A DNA stretch of 64,000 bases from assembly GCF_018967845.1 (NCBI RefSeq), contig NZ_JAHLZZ010000001.1:2790001-2854000 (forward strand). Direction: 5' to 3'. This document shows positions 8,042-16,426 of the stretch, piece by piece (within the stretch, counting starts at the first letter, position 1; each line of letters opens with the position of its first letter). The stretch is from Hymenobacter siberiensis (GTDB taxonomy: Bacteria > Bacteroidota > Bacteroidia > Cytophagales > Hymenobacteraceae). The notes under the pieces are model-generated. The model was not told where the DNA came from and searched no databases. It saw only the letters and a program-made list of their open reading frames with translations. The translations under genes and the position numbers were made by a program.

Positions 8042-10291
8042 ATGGACAACTTATCCAGAAGGTTACTGCAAGCGTCGTGCGCCGTTGCCCTCACCGCCGC
8101 AATTGCCTCCCCGGCACAGGCGCAAAGCACGCGTAAGGACCTTAAAACCGGCAACAAGTTCTTCGAGCAGGAAAACTACCGCGCTGCCCTTCCTTACTAC
8201 GAAAAGGTATTGGCCAAAGACCCGAACAACGCCAAAGCGCTGTTTAATGCCGGCATTTCCTACATGTCTTTCGACAAGGAGAAGGCCAGCGACTACATCT
8301 ACAAAGCGCAGAAGCTGAAGCCGAAAGTTTCGAAGGACGTGGAATACTGGCTCGGCCGGGTTGACCACCTCAACTACAACTTCGACGAGGCCGTGGCCCA
8401 CTTTCAGGCCTACAACGCTACCCTGAAGAAGAACGACCAGCGCAAAGAAGAGCTGGCACAGCTCATTCAGCACAGCAAGAATGCCAAGGTGCAGTTCAAC
8501 TCGCCCAAGGACATCTTCGTGAAGAACCTGGGCCCCACCATCAACACGCAGTTCTCGGAGCACAGCCCCGTAATTTCGTCGGATAACAAAATGCTCATTT
8601 TCACCTCGCGGGGTGAGAACGTGACCGGTGCCACTGGCAAGGTTTCGGACAAAAAGAACAAGAGCGTAGCTGCCGATGGCGAATACTACGAAGACATCTT
8701 CGAAGCCGCCCGCGTGGATGACGAGAATTGGCAGAAGCCCCGCTCGCTGAGCGGCGTGCTGAACGGTAAAGGCCACGATGCCTCCATCCAGCTGTTCGAC
8801 AACGATACCAAGATGTTGATGTACCGCAACGATAACAACGGCGACATCTTCGTAACTGACAAAAGCGGCGGCGACTGGACGGCTCCTAAGGCTTTGGATG
8901 GCAACATCAACTCGAAAGCATTCGAGTCGGATGCCTTCATTACGCCAGACGGCCTGACCATCTACTTCTCGACCGGTAAATACTCGGAAGATGGTACGCT
9001 GGACCTGTACACCTCTACCCGCACTTCGACGGGTTCGGACTGGGGTACGGCCCGTTCGCTGGGTGCCAACATCAATACCAAGTACGACGACGACAGCCCT
9101 TACCTGAGCAAGGACGGCAAGACGCTGTACTTCTCGTCGCGCGGCCACAACACGATGGGCGGCTACGACATCTTCAAGTCGGATTACGACGAAGCCGGCC
9201 GCAAGTGGGGCCCGGCCCAGAACATGGGCTACCCCGTGAACACGCCGGACGATGACTCCTACTACCGCCTGAGCCCCGATGGCTCCTACGCTTACCTGAG
9301 CTCGTACCGCATTGGCGGCTACGGTGAGAAGGACATCTACACCATCAACTACATCAAGAACGCCAACATCGTTGGTAAGGTATTCTCGTCGAAAGACAGC
9401 ACCACAGTAATTCCGGGTGTGGAGCTGGTGTTCAGCGGTTCGCAGGCTGATAAAACGGCACTGAGCTTCCGCGACGTAACCAAGCCCGATGGCGCTTATC
9501 AGGTAGCTGTGCTTTCGGGCCGTACCTACCAGGTGGCTGTGAGCAAGGACGGTAAGCCGATTGAGACGCAGGAATTTGCCGTGCCGGTTTCGACGAATGA
9601 TTCGACGACCATCACGAAGAATTTCTACATCAACTATGTAGATACGACGCAAACGAACATGTTTGCTACCAAGAATATCTACTTCGATACCGACAAGTAT
9701 AAGCTGCGTCCGGAGTCGATTACGACCCTGACGGAAATCAGCCAGGTGCTGATGGCTAACCCCGGCATCAACATCTCGGTAGAAGGCCATTGCGACTCGC
9801 GTAACACCGACGAGTACAACATGGTACTCGGCCAGAACCGCGCCAACGCCGCCTTCAACTACCTGAAGAAGCAGGGCATTGCCGAGGCTCGCATGACGAC
9901 CGTGAGCTACGGCGAGCGTCGTCCGGCCGCGCCGAACGATTCGCCCGAGAACATGCAGCTCAACCGCCGCGACGAGTTTAAAGTGGTGCTGAAGGAAGGC
10001 GAAGCCATGCCGACCATGACGGCTCCGACCAGCGCTACCGACACTGGCATGAGCGGTTCGACGACCACCACGACCACAACAGCTGCTCCGCTGAGCCCCG
10101 GCAAGAGCAAGGTGAAACTGGCCGATGGCACCAAGGTGAAAACCAAGGTGGACGAGGATTCGGATAAAGTGAAGGTTAAAACCAAAGGCAGCGCTGGTGA
10201 GAAGTCGAAGACCGTGACTAAAAACGGTGAGCTCGATGCCAAAGCCAAAGACGCCAACGGCAAAAAAACCAAAGTGAAAGCCAAGAACTAA
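8042..10291 (+). CDS. OmpA-family protein with TPR, beta-propeller and regulatory domain (PorE-like)
   Basis: 749 residues. In order: signal peptide (to about AQAQS, residue 29), TPR region (~30-135: GNKFFEQENYRAALPYYEKVL), PD40/WD40-like propeller blades (~165-440, repeated SPDG, YFSS and IYFST motifs), carboxypeptidase-regulatory-like Ig domain (~445-530), OmpA C-terminal peptidoglycan-binding domain (~540-660: IYFDTDKYKLRPES; GHCDSRNTDEYN; NRRDEF), then a Lys/Asp-rich tail. This domain order is that described for PorE, which anchors the type IX secretion machinery to peptidoglycan. Paralogues with other roles exist and no lipobox is present, so PorE identity is inference. porT lies 0.9 kb downstream. 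Confidence 0.88.
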   Translation: MDNLSRRLLQASCAVALTAAIASPAQAQSTRKDLKTGNKFFEQENYRAALPYYEKVLAKDPNNAKALFNAGISYMSFDKEKASDYIYKAQKLKPKVSKDVEYWLGRVDHLNYNFDEAVAHFQAYNATLKKNDQRKEELAQLIQHSKNAKVQFNSPKDIFVKNLGPTINTQFSEHSPVISSDNKMLIFTSRGENVTGATGKVSDKKNKSVAADGEYYEDIFEAARVDDENWQKPRSLSGVLNGKGHDASIQLFDNDTKMLMYRNDNNGDIFVTDKSGGDWTAPKALDGNINSKAFESDAFITPDGLTIYFSTGKYSEDGTLDLYTSTRTSTGSDWGTARSLGANINTKYDDDSPYLSKDGKTLYFSSRGHNTMGGYDIFKSDYDEAGRKWGPAQNMGYPVNTPDDDSYYRLSPDGSYAYLSSYRIGGYGEKDIYTINYIKNANIVGKVFSSKDSTTVIPGVELVFSGSQADKTALSFRDVTKPDGAYQVAVLSGRTYQVAVSKDGKPIETQEFAVPVSTNDSTTITKNFYINYVDTTQTNMFATKNIYFDTDKYKLRPESITTLTEISQVLMANPGINISVEGHCDSRNTDEYNMVLGQNRANAAFNYLKKQGIAEARMTTVSYGERRPAAPNDSPENMQLNRRDEFKVVLKEGEAMPTMTAPTSATDTGMSGSTTTTTTTAAPLSPGKSKVKLADGTKVKTKVDEDSDKVKVKTKGSAGEKSKTVTKNGELDAKAKDANGKKTKVKAKN

Positions 10292-10316
10292 TTATCGTTC
10301 AGGCAGTTAAATTGGG

Positions 10317-10350
10317 AAGCGGGCCGGGCAGTTTGTCCGGCCCGCTTTTT
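10317..10350 (+). terminator. Rho-independent terminator after the OmpA/PorE-like gene
   Basis: Stem AAGCGGGCCGGGCA, loop GTT, right arm TGTCCGGCCCGCTT, followed by a T-run. It separates the OmpA-family gene from ubiE. Confidence 0.85.
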
Positions 10351-10470
10351 ATTATCATGCGTTCGGGAGCGCTGCTGTTCTTTTATGGTAGTGCCCGCTA
10401 ACAAACCAGCCCGATTGGGCGTTGGGGGAGAACAATTTTCCCGCTTCATTAACGTTCTTTGCGCCCGCAC

Positions 10471-11199
10471 ATGGCCGTCGTACCCTACAAAGACAATTCC
10501 GCCGATAAGAAATCGCAGGTTGCCCAGATGTTTAACTCCATCGCGGGCAAGTACGATTTTCTCAATCATTTTCTCAGCGCAGGCACCGACATTTACTGGC
10601 GGCGCAAAGCGGTAGATGAGTTGAAAGCGTTGCGCCCGGCCCGCATTCTGGATATTGCGACCGGCACCGCCGATTTCGCCATTGAAACCCTGCGGGCCGC
10701 CGCTCCCGATGCCCGGATAACGGGCGTCGACATCTCGGAAGGAATGCTGGAAGTTGGGCGGCGCAAGCTGGCCGCCAAAGGCCTGGGCCACCGCATTCAG
10801 CTGGAACTCGGTGACTCGGAGAACCTGCCGTTTGAGGACGGTGAGTTTGACGCGGTGACGGCCTCTTTTGGGGTGCGCAACTTTGCGCATCTCGAAGCCG
10901 GCCTTTCCGAAATGCGGCGGGTGCTGCGGCCGGGGGGTAAGCTTGTTATCCTGGAATTCAGTAAGCCCAGTGCATTTCCCCTTAAGCAAGCGTATAATTT
11001 TTATTTTAGTCGGGTACTGCCGGTCTTTGGTAAGATGATTTCCAAAGACCAGTCGGCGTATACTTATCTGCCGGCCTCGGTGCAGGCCTTCCCCGACGGT
11101 CCCGATTTCCTAGCTATTCTCGCTAAGGTCGGCTTCAAAGAACCTGCATGGCAACCACTCACCTTCGGAATAAGCTCCATCTACACCGCGCAGAAATAA
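10471..11199 (+). CDS. ubiE: Demethylmenaquinone methyltransferase
   Basis: SAM-dependent C-methyltransferase that makes menaquinone, the usual quinone of Bacteroidota. 242 residues from the ATG at 10471. It carries the UbiE signatures YDFLNHFLSAGTDIYWRRK, SAM motif I DIATGTADFAIE, and NFAHLEAGLSEMRRVLRPGGKLVILEFSKP. Ends inside the start of porT. A GTTCTTTG sequence lies upstream, but it lacks the TA of the promoter box. Confidence 0.95.
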   Translation: MAVVPYKDNSADKKSQVAQMFNSIAGKYDFLNHFLSAGTDIYWRRKAVDELKALRPARILDIATGTADFAIETLRAAAPDARITGVDISEGMLEVGRRKLAAKGLGHRIQLELGDSENLPFEDGEFDAVTASFGVRNFAHLEAGLSEMRRVLRPGGKLVILEFSKPSAFPLKQAYNFYFSRVLPVFGKMISKDQSAYTYLPASVQAFPDGPDFLAILAKVGFKEPAWQPLTFGISSIYTAQK

Positions 11200-11951
11200 A
11201 GCGCCTGCTGCTGCTTGGTTTGCTGGCGCTGCTGCTGCCCACGGCCGCAATGGCACAGCGCAAAGCTCAGTCGCGGGCCAACCGGGGCAAAAATGGCACT
11301 ATCAAATCCATCACGGTGCAGAACCTTCCTGGCTACGATGACCGGTGGTTTCACCCGGGCATGTACATCAGCGGCTCGGCTTCGCGGTTTGTGATTGAGC
11401 AATCGAGCGCCTACATCTCCAGCCAGTACGTGACGGCCAATTCCATCTACAGCCCGAGTCTGGGGGTAGGTTTTATTGGCGATGCGCGGCTTGGCGGGCC
11501 CCGCTCACCGTTTATCTTTCGCTTTGCGCCCGGGATAAATTTCCTGACGCGGAAAGTGGAATTCACGCCGCGCAACTACCCGGTGCCAGACTCGATTGTG
11601 ACGCAGGAAGTGACCTCGACGGTGGTGCAGTTTCCGCTGCTGATTAAATACCAGTCGGACCGGCGGCGCAATGCGCGGATGTATATGATTGCCGGTATCA
11701 GCCCGAGCATCACGGCCAGCAACCGTCGTAGCGACCCGTTGCGCAACCAGCTGCAGGCGCTCAACAGCGACCTGACGCTGGAGTATGGCGTGGGCCTGGA
11801 CCTGTTTTACCCGTTGTTTAAGCTGGCACCAGAGCTGCGGTTTTCGCACGGCCTGAAAAACCTGCTGGTGGGGCACAACGACGTGTTCAGCAACAGCTTG
11901 CAGTACATGAGCACCAATTCGGTGACGCTGTACATCAATATTCAAAACTAA
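11148..11951 (+). CDS. porT: PorT-family outer-membrane protein (type IX secretion)
   Basis: 267 residues. N-terminal signal peptide (KRLLLLGLLALLLPTAAMAQ), then a small beta-barrel with alternating hydrophobic strands and a C-terminus of YMSTNSVTLYINIQN. From general knowledge of the phylum, PorT genes often follow ubiE directly, as here. Known PorT proteins are of similar size and are needed for type IX secretion and gliding. The gene starts 52 bases inside ubiE, so the two are probably translationally coupled. Moderate-to-high confidence in PorT; a general porin-family barrel is the alternative. Confidence 0.8.
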   Translation: MATTHLRNKLHLHRAEIKRLLLLGLLALLLPTAAMAQRKAQSRANRGKNGTIKSITVQNLPGYDDRWFHPGMYISGSASRFVIEQSSAYISSQYVTANSIYSPSLGVGFIGDARLGGPRSPFIFRFAPGINFLTRKVEFTPRNYPVPDSIVTQEVTSTVVQFPLLIKYQSDRRRNARMYMIAGISPSITASNRRSDPLRNQLQALNSDLTLEYGVGLDLFYPLFKLAPELRFSHGLKNLLVGHNDVFSNSLQYMSTNSVTLYINIQN

Positions 11952-11957
11952 TTTTTC

Positions 11958-12028
11958 AGTAGTCGGTATTGGGGAGCCGGTAGTTGGAAAAATATGTCTG
12001 ACTGCTGATTTCCTAATACCGATTTCTT
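11958..12028. repeat. Imperfect inverted repeat between porT and the SDR gene
   Basis: AGTCGGTATTGGGGA and TCCTAATACCGATTTC pair with a few mismatches around a ~40-base loop. Could be a decayed palindromic element or a weak transcript-end structure. Confidence 0.4.
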
Positions 12029-12039
12029 ATTTCAACAAA

Positions 12040-12786
12040 ATGAAAACTGCTTTCGTAACCGGCGCATCGTCGGGCATTGGCCGGGCTACGGCCGTGGCAC
12101 TGGCTAAGGCCGGCTACCAGCTGGTGGTGACCGGGCGGCGCCGTGAGCGGCTCGATGAGCTGGTGGCAGAGCTGGCTCCGGTGCCGGTACACGTGCTCAC
12201 GTTCGACGTGCGCGACCGCGCGGCGGTGGATGCGGCCGTGGCGAGCTTGCCCGAGGCCCTGCGTGCTCCCGATGTGCTGGTGAACAACGCCGGCGGCGCA
12301 CACGGCCTGAGCCCCATTCAGGCCGGCGACCCCGCCGACTGGGACCAGATGCTGGATGCCAACGTGCGCGGCCTGCTGAACGTGACCCACGCTCTGCTGC
12401 CGGGCATGACGGCCCGCCAAACGGGCTTCATCCTGAACATTGGCTCCATTGCCGGGCAGGAAGCGTATGCCAACGGCAACGTGTATTGCGCCACCAAGGC
12501 CGCCGTGCAGATGCTCACCAAAACCATGCGCCTCGACCTGCTGCCCACCGGTGTGCGGGTAGCCGAGGTGAACCCTGGAGCAGTGGAAACCGAGTTCTCG
12601 CAGGTACGCTTCAAGGGCGATGAGGCGCGGGCCGCTAAGGTGTACGAAGGATTTGAGCCGCTGAAGCCGGAGGATATTGCCGAGGTAATTGTGTTTATGG
12701 TGACGCGCCCGCCGCACGTAACCATTGCCGAAGTGTTGGTGCTGGCCGGCGCGCAGGGCGCGGCCACTACGATTAACCGGAAGTAG
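12040..12786 (+). CDS. Short-chain dehydrogenase/reductase (YdfG-like)
   Basis: 248-residue classical SDR. NAD(P) motif TGASSGIGR at residue 8, NNAG near 88, catalytic Ser in NIGSIAG and Tyr-x3-Lys in YCATK. Basic residues after the first strand (TGRRRERL) suggest NADPH preference. Overall similarity is to YdfG-type 3-hydroxy acid dehydrogenases (serine, 3-hydroxypropionate); the substrate is not certain. Single gene followed by a terminator. Confidence 0.85.
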   Translation: MKTAFVTGASSGIGRATAVALAKAGYQLVVTGRRRERLDELVAELAPVPVHVLTFDVRDRAAVDAAVASLPEALRAPDVLVNNAGGAHGLSPIQAGDPADWDQMLDANVRGLLNVTHALLPGMTARQTGFILNIGSIAGQEAYANGNVYCATKAAVQMLTKTMRLDLLPTGVRVAEVNPGAVETEFSQVRFKGDEARAAKVYEGFEPLKPEDIAEVIVFMVTRPPHVTIAEVLVLAGAQGAATTINRK

Positions 12787-12801
12787 TTGTTTTGAACAAA
12801 C

Positions 12802-12846
12802 GAGCCCCGCTGGCTGTGCATTTGCGCAGCCGGCGGGGCTTTTTTA
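12802..12846 (+). terminator. Rho-independent terminator after the SDR gene
   Basis: Stem AGCCCCGC ... GCGGGGCT with inner GGCTG/CAGCC pairing, followed by TTTTTTATT. The T-run overlaps the 3' end of the convergent esterase gene. Confidence 0.8.
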
Positions 12847-13497
12847 TTGATTCGAAGCCGCTAACTTTTTCAGGATGGCGCGGCTCAATTCGTGCTTGCC
12901 GGGGAATGTGACGAGGTGCGTTAAAGCGGCGAATTGTTCAAGATATTGGAACTGCTGTTCTGCCTGGGTGAGGGTGATGTATTCGTCATCAGAACCGATA
13001 ACAATAGTTAGCTTAAGGGCGTGCAGGAGGCTTTGTGCCACGGTGGCATCTATATCATCGGGAAAGCTGCCGGCCCATAGGACAAGGTGAGCGGGTCTGA
13101 AACGCGCTTGCGTCAGCCAGCGGCTGACCGTGGCGGTGCCTTGGGAAAAGCCCAGCACGGTAACTTGCACATAGGGTGGGCACTCAGCGAGTACCCTTTC
13201 GGCCAGCTGGTTGAGGAAGCCGATATGGTCGTTGATTTCGTGTAGGCGGTCGTCGCGGGTCATCCAGCTGGCGCCCATGCGGCCGCCGTTGCCGCTGAGG
13301 TAGAAGCGGGACAGACCCTCGGGCGCGATGATGACGGTGCTGGGGTCGGCTTCGACTAAAAAAGCAAAGTGCCGGATAAAGTACGCGGCCAGCTGCCCGT
13401 AGCCGTGGCAGACAAACCACACATGGCGCGTTTGGGTCGATAATTTGCCCAGCTGCTGGTAGCGGGCCGTGCGGGCAACGGTGAGGTGGTGTTCCAT
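12844..13497 (-). CDS. Alpha/beta-hydrolase, carboxylesterase-like
   Basis: 217-residue cytoplasmic alpha/beta hydrolase. Oxyanion region VCHGYGQ near residue 30, nucleophile elbow GFSQGTAT near 117, acid residue in GSDDEYIT near 170, catalytic His in PGKHELS near 202. Size and the GFSQG elbow resemble the phospholipase/carboxylesterase family. The substrate is unknown. Lies 18 bases downstream of cdd on the same strand, so probably cotranscribed. Confidence 0.78.
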   Translation of the reverse strand: MEHHLTVARTARYQQLGKLSTQTRHVWFVCHGYGQLAAYFIRHFAFLVEADPSTVIIAPEGLSRFYLSGNGGRMGASWMTRDDRLHEINDHIGFLNQLAERVLAECPPYVQVTVLGFSQGTATVSRWLTQARFRPAHLVLWAGSFPDDIDATVAQSLLHALKLTIVIGSDDEYITLTQAEQQFQYLEQFAALTHLVTFPGKHELSRAILKKLAASNQ

Positions 13498-13515
13498 AAA
13501 GACCGAGGGGGCCGG

Positions 13516-14016
13516 CTACCCGGCGGGCGGCAGGTCATCGGCCGAGAAGCAGAAGGGCATGAGGGCGCTGAGGGCGCTGAAGCGCAGAATAGTGCCATCG
13601 CGACTGGGGAGCAGCAGCGGAATGGGCTGGCCCTGGCGCGTTTCGTATTCCAGCATCACTTGGCGGCAAGCCCCGCAGGGCATGGCGGGGCCAAAATCGC
13701 CGTGATTGGGGCGGGCAGCCACGGCCATGCCCACAATGGGCGCGTGGCCGGGCTGCGCGGCGGCGAGGCCAAACAAAGCCGTGCGCTCGGCGCACAGGCC
13801 GGAGGGGTAGGCGGCGTTTTCCTGGTTGGTGCCCGTGAAAATGGTGCCATCGGCGAGGAGCAGCGCGGCCCCAACGTGGAAGCCGGAATAAGGCGCGTAG
13901 GCGTGCGTGGTGGCATCGCGGGCGGCCTGCCAGGTGGTTTGCTCGGCCGGCGTGAGGTCGGTAGCGGCGTCCAGCTCTTCGAAGGTAATAAGCTGCTGGC
14001 GGGAATTGCGGGCCAT
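13516..14016 (-). CDS. cdd: Cytidine deaminase
   Basis: 166-residue zinc enzyme of pyrimidine salvage (cytidine to uridine). Motifs: YSGFHVGAALL substrate loop, zinc/proton-shuttle motif CAERTA, second zinc motif PCGACRQ. Homotetrameric small-type Cdd by length. ATG at 14016. The promoter is not obvious; upstream is a large palindrome. Confidence 0.94.
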   Translation of the reverse strand: MARNSRQQLITFEELDAATDLTPAEQTTWQAARDATTHAYAPYSGFHVGAALLLADGTIFTGTNQENAAYPSGLCAERTALFGLAAAQPGHAPIVGMAVAARPNHGDFGPAMPCGACRQVMLEYETRQGQPIPLLLPSRDGTILRFSALSALMPFCFSADDLPPAG

Positions 14017-14134
14017 GTGGATGGGATTAGGGGGCGGCGAAGGTAATACGTTGGGCTTAATGAAGAATTAATAATTGAGAAATGGGAATGGATTTTTTGC
14101 AGATTCTGATTTGGCGTGGTTGCGGGCCGCACTT

Positions 14135-14302
14135 GCCGTTGGCTGCAGTTTAGCGCGCAGCGCGTAACTGCTGGCTGATTGGTGATGCTAGTTTGCGACT
14201 CGCCTACCGGGATTGCCGCTTTGAGGCAGCGAGTTGCAAACTCGCGTTACGGGTTAGCCAGCAATTACGCGCTGCGCGCTAAACTGCGGCCAGCGGCAAT
14301 GC
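14135..14302. repeat. Large 168-bp palindromic element
   Basis: Arms of about 70 bases between cdd and the divergent saccharopine dehydrogenase gene. Core arm CAGTTTAGCGCGCAGCGCGT on the left pairs with ACGCGCTGCGCGCTAAACTG on the right. Inner blocks TGCTGGCT/AGCCAGCA and AGTTTGCGACTCGC/GCGAGTTGCAAACT also pair. Fills most of the 14017-14340 gap. Confidence 0.8.
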
Positions 14303-14328
14303 CTCATCCCTCATTAAGCGCAGCGTTC

Positions 14329-14336
14329 TACTTTTG
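14329..14336 (+). promoter_or_regulatory. Bacteroidota -7 box for the saccharopine dehydrogenase gene
   Basis: TACTTTTG, four bases before the ATG at 14341, predicting a leaderless message. It sits just outside the palindrome at 14135-14302. Confidence 0.6.
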
Positions 14337-14340
14337 CCGC

Positions 14341-15687
14341 ATGACTTCCCGCCTTTTGCTCCTTGGGGCCGGCCGCTCGGCCTCGTCCCTTATCCAGTAC
14401 TTATTGCGCCACGCGCCTACCGAAAACTGGTATCTGACCGTGGCCGACGTGAACCCGGCGCATCTGGTGCCGGTGCTGGCGGCCCACACCGAGTACGCCC
14501 GCGCCGTACCCTTCGACCTGGCCAATGAGGCCCAGCTAGAGGAGCTGGTGAGCCAGGCCGATGCCGTGATTTCGATGCTGCCGGCCGCCCTGCACCCAGT
14601 GGTGGCACGGGCCTGCGTGCGCCAGGGCCGCCACTTGGCCACGGCCAGCTACGTGAGCCCTGAGATTCGAGCGCTGCACGACGAGGCTGAGGCCGCCGGC
14701 GTGACGCTGCTCATGGAGTGCGGCCTGGACCCCGGCCTCGACCACATGTCGGCGATGCGGGCCATTGCGCACATCCGGGGGCGGGGCGGGGTCATTACCA
14801 GCTTCAAAAGCTATTGCGGGGGCCTGCTGGCTCCGGCGGCGGAGGGCGATAATCCCTGGAAATACAAGTTCACCTGGAACCCGCGCAACGTGGTGCTGGC
14901 GGGCCAGAGTACGGCTAAATTTCTAGAGAACGGGTTGCCGCGCTTCATCCCGTACCAGCAGCTTTTTAGTCGGATTGAGACGTTGACATTGCCCGAATAC
15001 GGCGAGTTTGAAGGCTACGCCAACCGGGATTCGCTGAGCTACCGCGCGCCGTATGGGCTGGAGGATATTCCGACCATCCTGCGCGGTACGCTGCGGCGGC
15101 CGGGCTACTGCGCCGCCTGGCAAGCCCTCGTGCGCCTCGGCCTGACCGATGACTCGGTGAACCTCGACAACCCCGCCACCATGACCTGGGCCGAGCTGGT
15201 GGTGGCCTATCTACCCGCATCACTCATTTTGCACCTCGACCTGGCGGCGCGGGTGGCGGCCTACCTTGGCCTGAACCCCACCGGCGAAGAAATGGGCCGC
15301 CTGCACTGGCTGGGCTTGTTTTCGGACCGGCCCGTGGGCCATGCTCACGCCACGCCGGCCCAATTGCTGGAGCGCCTGCTGGCCGAAAAGTGGCAGCTGC
15401 AACCTCACGACCAGGACCTGATTGTGATGCAGCACCTCTTCGAGTTTGAGCTGAACGGCACCACGCACCGCCTCACGTCGTCGCTGGCCGTGGAGGGCGA
15501 CGACGCCACCCATACCGGCATGGCCAAAACCGTGGGCCTGCCCCTGGGCATGGCCGTGCGCCGCCTGCTGCGCGGCGAAGTGCCCCAGCGCGGCGTGCTG
15601 ATTCCGGTGGGAGCCGACTTACACGAGCCCATTCTGGACGAGCTGGCCGCCGATTACGGCATCCGCTTCCACGAAGAAGAAGCATAG
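14341..15687 (+). CDS. Saccharopine dehydrogenase family protein
   Basis: 448 residues from the ATG at 14341. N-terminal Rossmann motif LLLGAGRSASSLIQYLL, conserved ECGLDPGLDHMSAMRAI near residue 125, FKSYCGGLLAP, and the C-terminal half typical of glutamate-forming saccharopine reductases. Probably acts in lysine/aminoadipate chemistry; related enzymes act on carboxynorspermidine, so the substrate is not fixed by sequence alone. A longer reading frame to 14179 runs back through the palindrome and promoter and is rejected. Confidence 0.85.
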   Translation: MTSRLLLLGAGRSASSLIQYLLRHAPTENWYLTVADVNPAHLVPVLAAHTEYARAVPFDLANEAQLEELVSQADAVISMLPAALHPVVARACVRQGRHLATASYVSPEIRALHDEAEAAGVTLLMECGLDPGLDHMSAMRAIAHIRGRGGVITSFKSYCGGLLAPAAEGDNPWKYKFTWNPRNVVLAGQSTAKFLENGLPRFIPYQQLFSRIETLTLPEYGEFEGYANRDSLSYRAPYGLEDIPTILRGTLRRPGYCAAWQALVRLGLTDDSVNLDNPATMTWAELVVAYLPASLILHLDLAARVAAYLGLNPTGEEMGRLHWLGLFSDRPVGHAHATPAQLLERLLAEKWQLQPHDQDLIVMQHLFEFELNGTTHRLTSSLAVEGDDATHTGMAKTVGLPLGMAVRRLLRGEVPQRGVLIPVGADLHEPILDELAADYGIRFHEEEA

Positions 15688-15985
15688 TGGGAGCGGCCGG
15701 ACAATACGCGGCCGTAATAGGGCGTTGGGGCGCGGCATGAAGGCACTCCGGGCTTATTTGAAAATGCGCCTCACGCTGCTGCTCCGGCTGCTGCGCGAAG
15801 TTAGCGGGCTGCGGCTGGCGCTGCTGGCCCCGGTGCTGCTGGCGGCCGTGGGCCGTGGGCTGGTGCTGGCCGGCACGCACCCGGCGGGCCAGTGGGCGGT
15901 GCCTTTTTTGACTTTTTAAGCACGCTAGTTAAAGCTATGCCCTTTAGGGCAAGACTTTAGTTGCTACTCACTTCCAGGCGTCGGG

Positions 15986-15993
15986 TACCTTTG
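15986..15993 (+). promoter_or_regulatory. -7 box for the transposase gene
   Basis: TACCTTTG, four bases before the tnpA ATG. The element carries a host-type promoter, and the message would be leaderless. Confidence 0.5.
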
Positions 15994-15997
15994 TGAG

Positions 15998-16426
15998 ATG
16001 AAGCAGCGAACAGGCAGCCATTCGGTTCACAAGCTGGAAGTGCATCTGGTGTGGAGCACAAAATATCGCTACCAGGTGCTGACGGGGGATGTGCAACTGC
16101 GCTGCCGGGACTTGCTGCGTCAGACGTGTAACACGCTGGATGTGGGCATCTTGAAAGGGGTAGTGAGCAAAGACCATATCCATTTGCAGGTCTCGTATCC
16201 GCCCGCCTTGGCTGTGAGCGAATTAATGCGTCGCTTGAAGGGACGCAGCGCCAAGTTGCTCTTGCAAGAGTTTCCCGAGTTGAAGCGGCGGTATTGGGGC
16301 GGTCATTTCTGGGGCATTGGCTACGGGGCCTGGAGTGTCGGTAACATCACAGACGAGCTACTCGAAGCGTATTTGAATCATCACAAGGACCAGCCCAATG
16401 GGGACGAGAATTTCATTCTGGAATAG
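15998..16426 (+). CDS. tnpA: IS200-type Y1 (HUH) transposase TnpA
   Basis: 142-residue single-strand DNA transposase. Begins SVHKLEVHLVWSTKYRYQVL, has the HUH metal motif in SKDHIHLQVSYPP near residue 63, GHFWGIGYGAWSVG, and the catalytic-Tyr helix ITDELLEAYLNHH near residue 125. The full-length and intact reading frame suggests recent insertion, although the host gene also carries frameshifts. Confidence 0.93.
   Translation: MKQRTGSHSVHKLEVHLVWSTKYRYQVLTGDVQLRCRDLLRQTCNTLDVGILKGVVSKDHIHLQVSYPPALAVSELMRRLKGRSAKLLLQEFPELKRRYWGGHFWGIGYGAWSVGNITDELLEAYLNHHKDQPNGDENFILE

Noticed and set aside
8063..9790. 575-codon open frame on the minus strand opposite the OmpA/PorE-like gene
   Set aside because: It is the antisense shadow of a gene with clear domains; its translation is Val/Arg-rich without motifs.
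14179..14340. N-terminal extension of the saccharopine dehydrogenase
   Set aside because: Translates the palindrome and the TACTTTTG promoter; the Rossmann motif begins right after the ATG at 14341.
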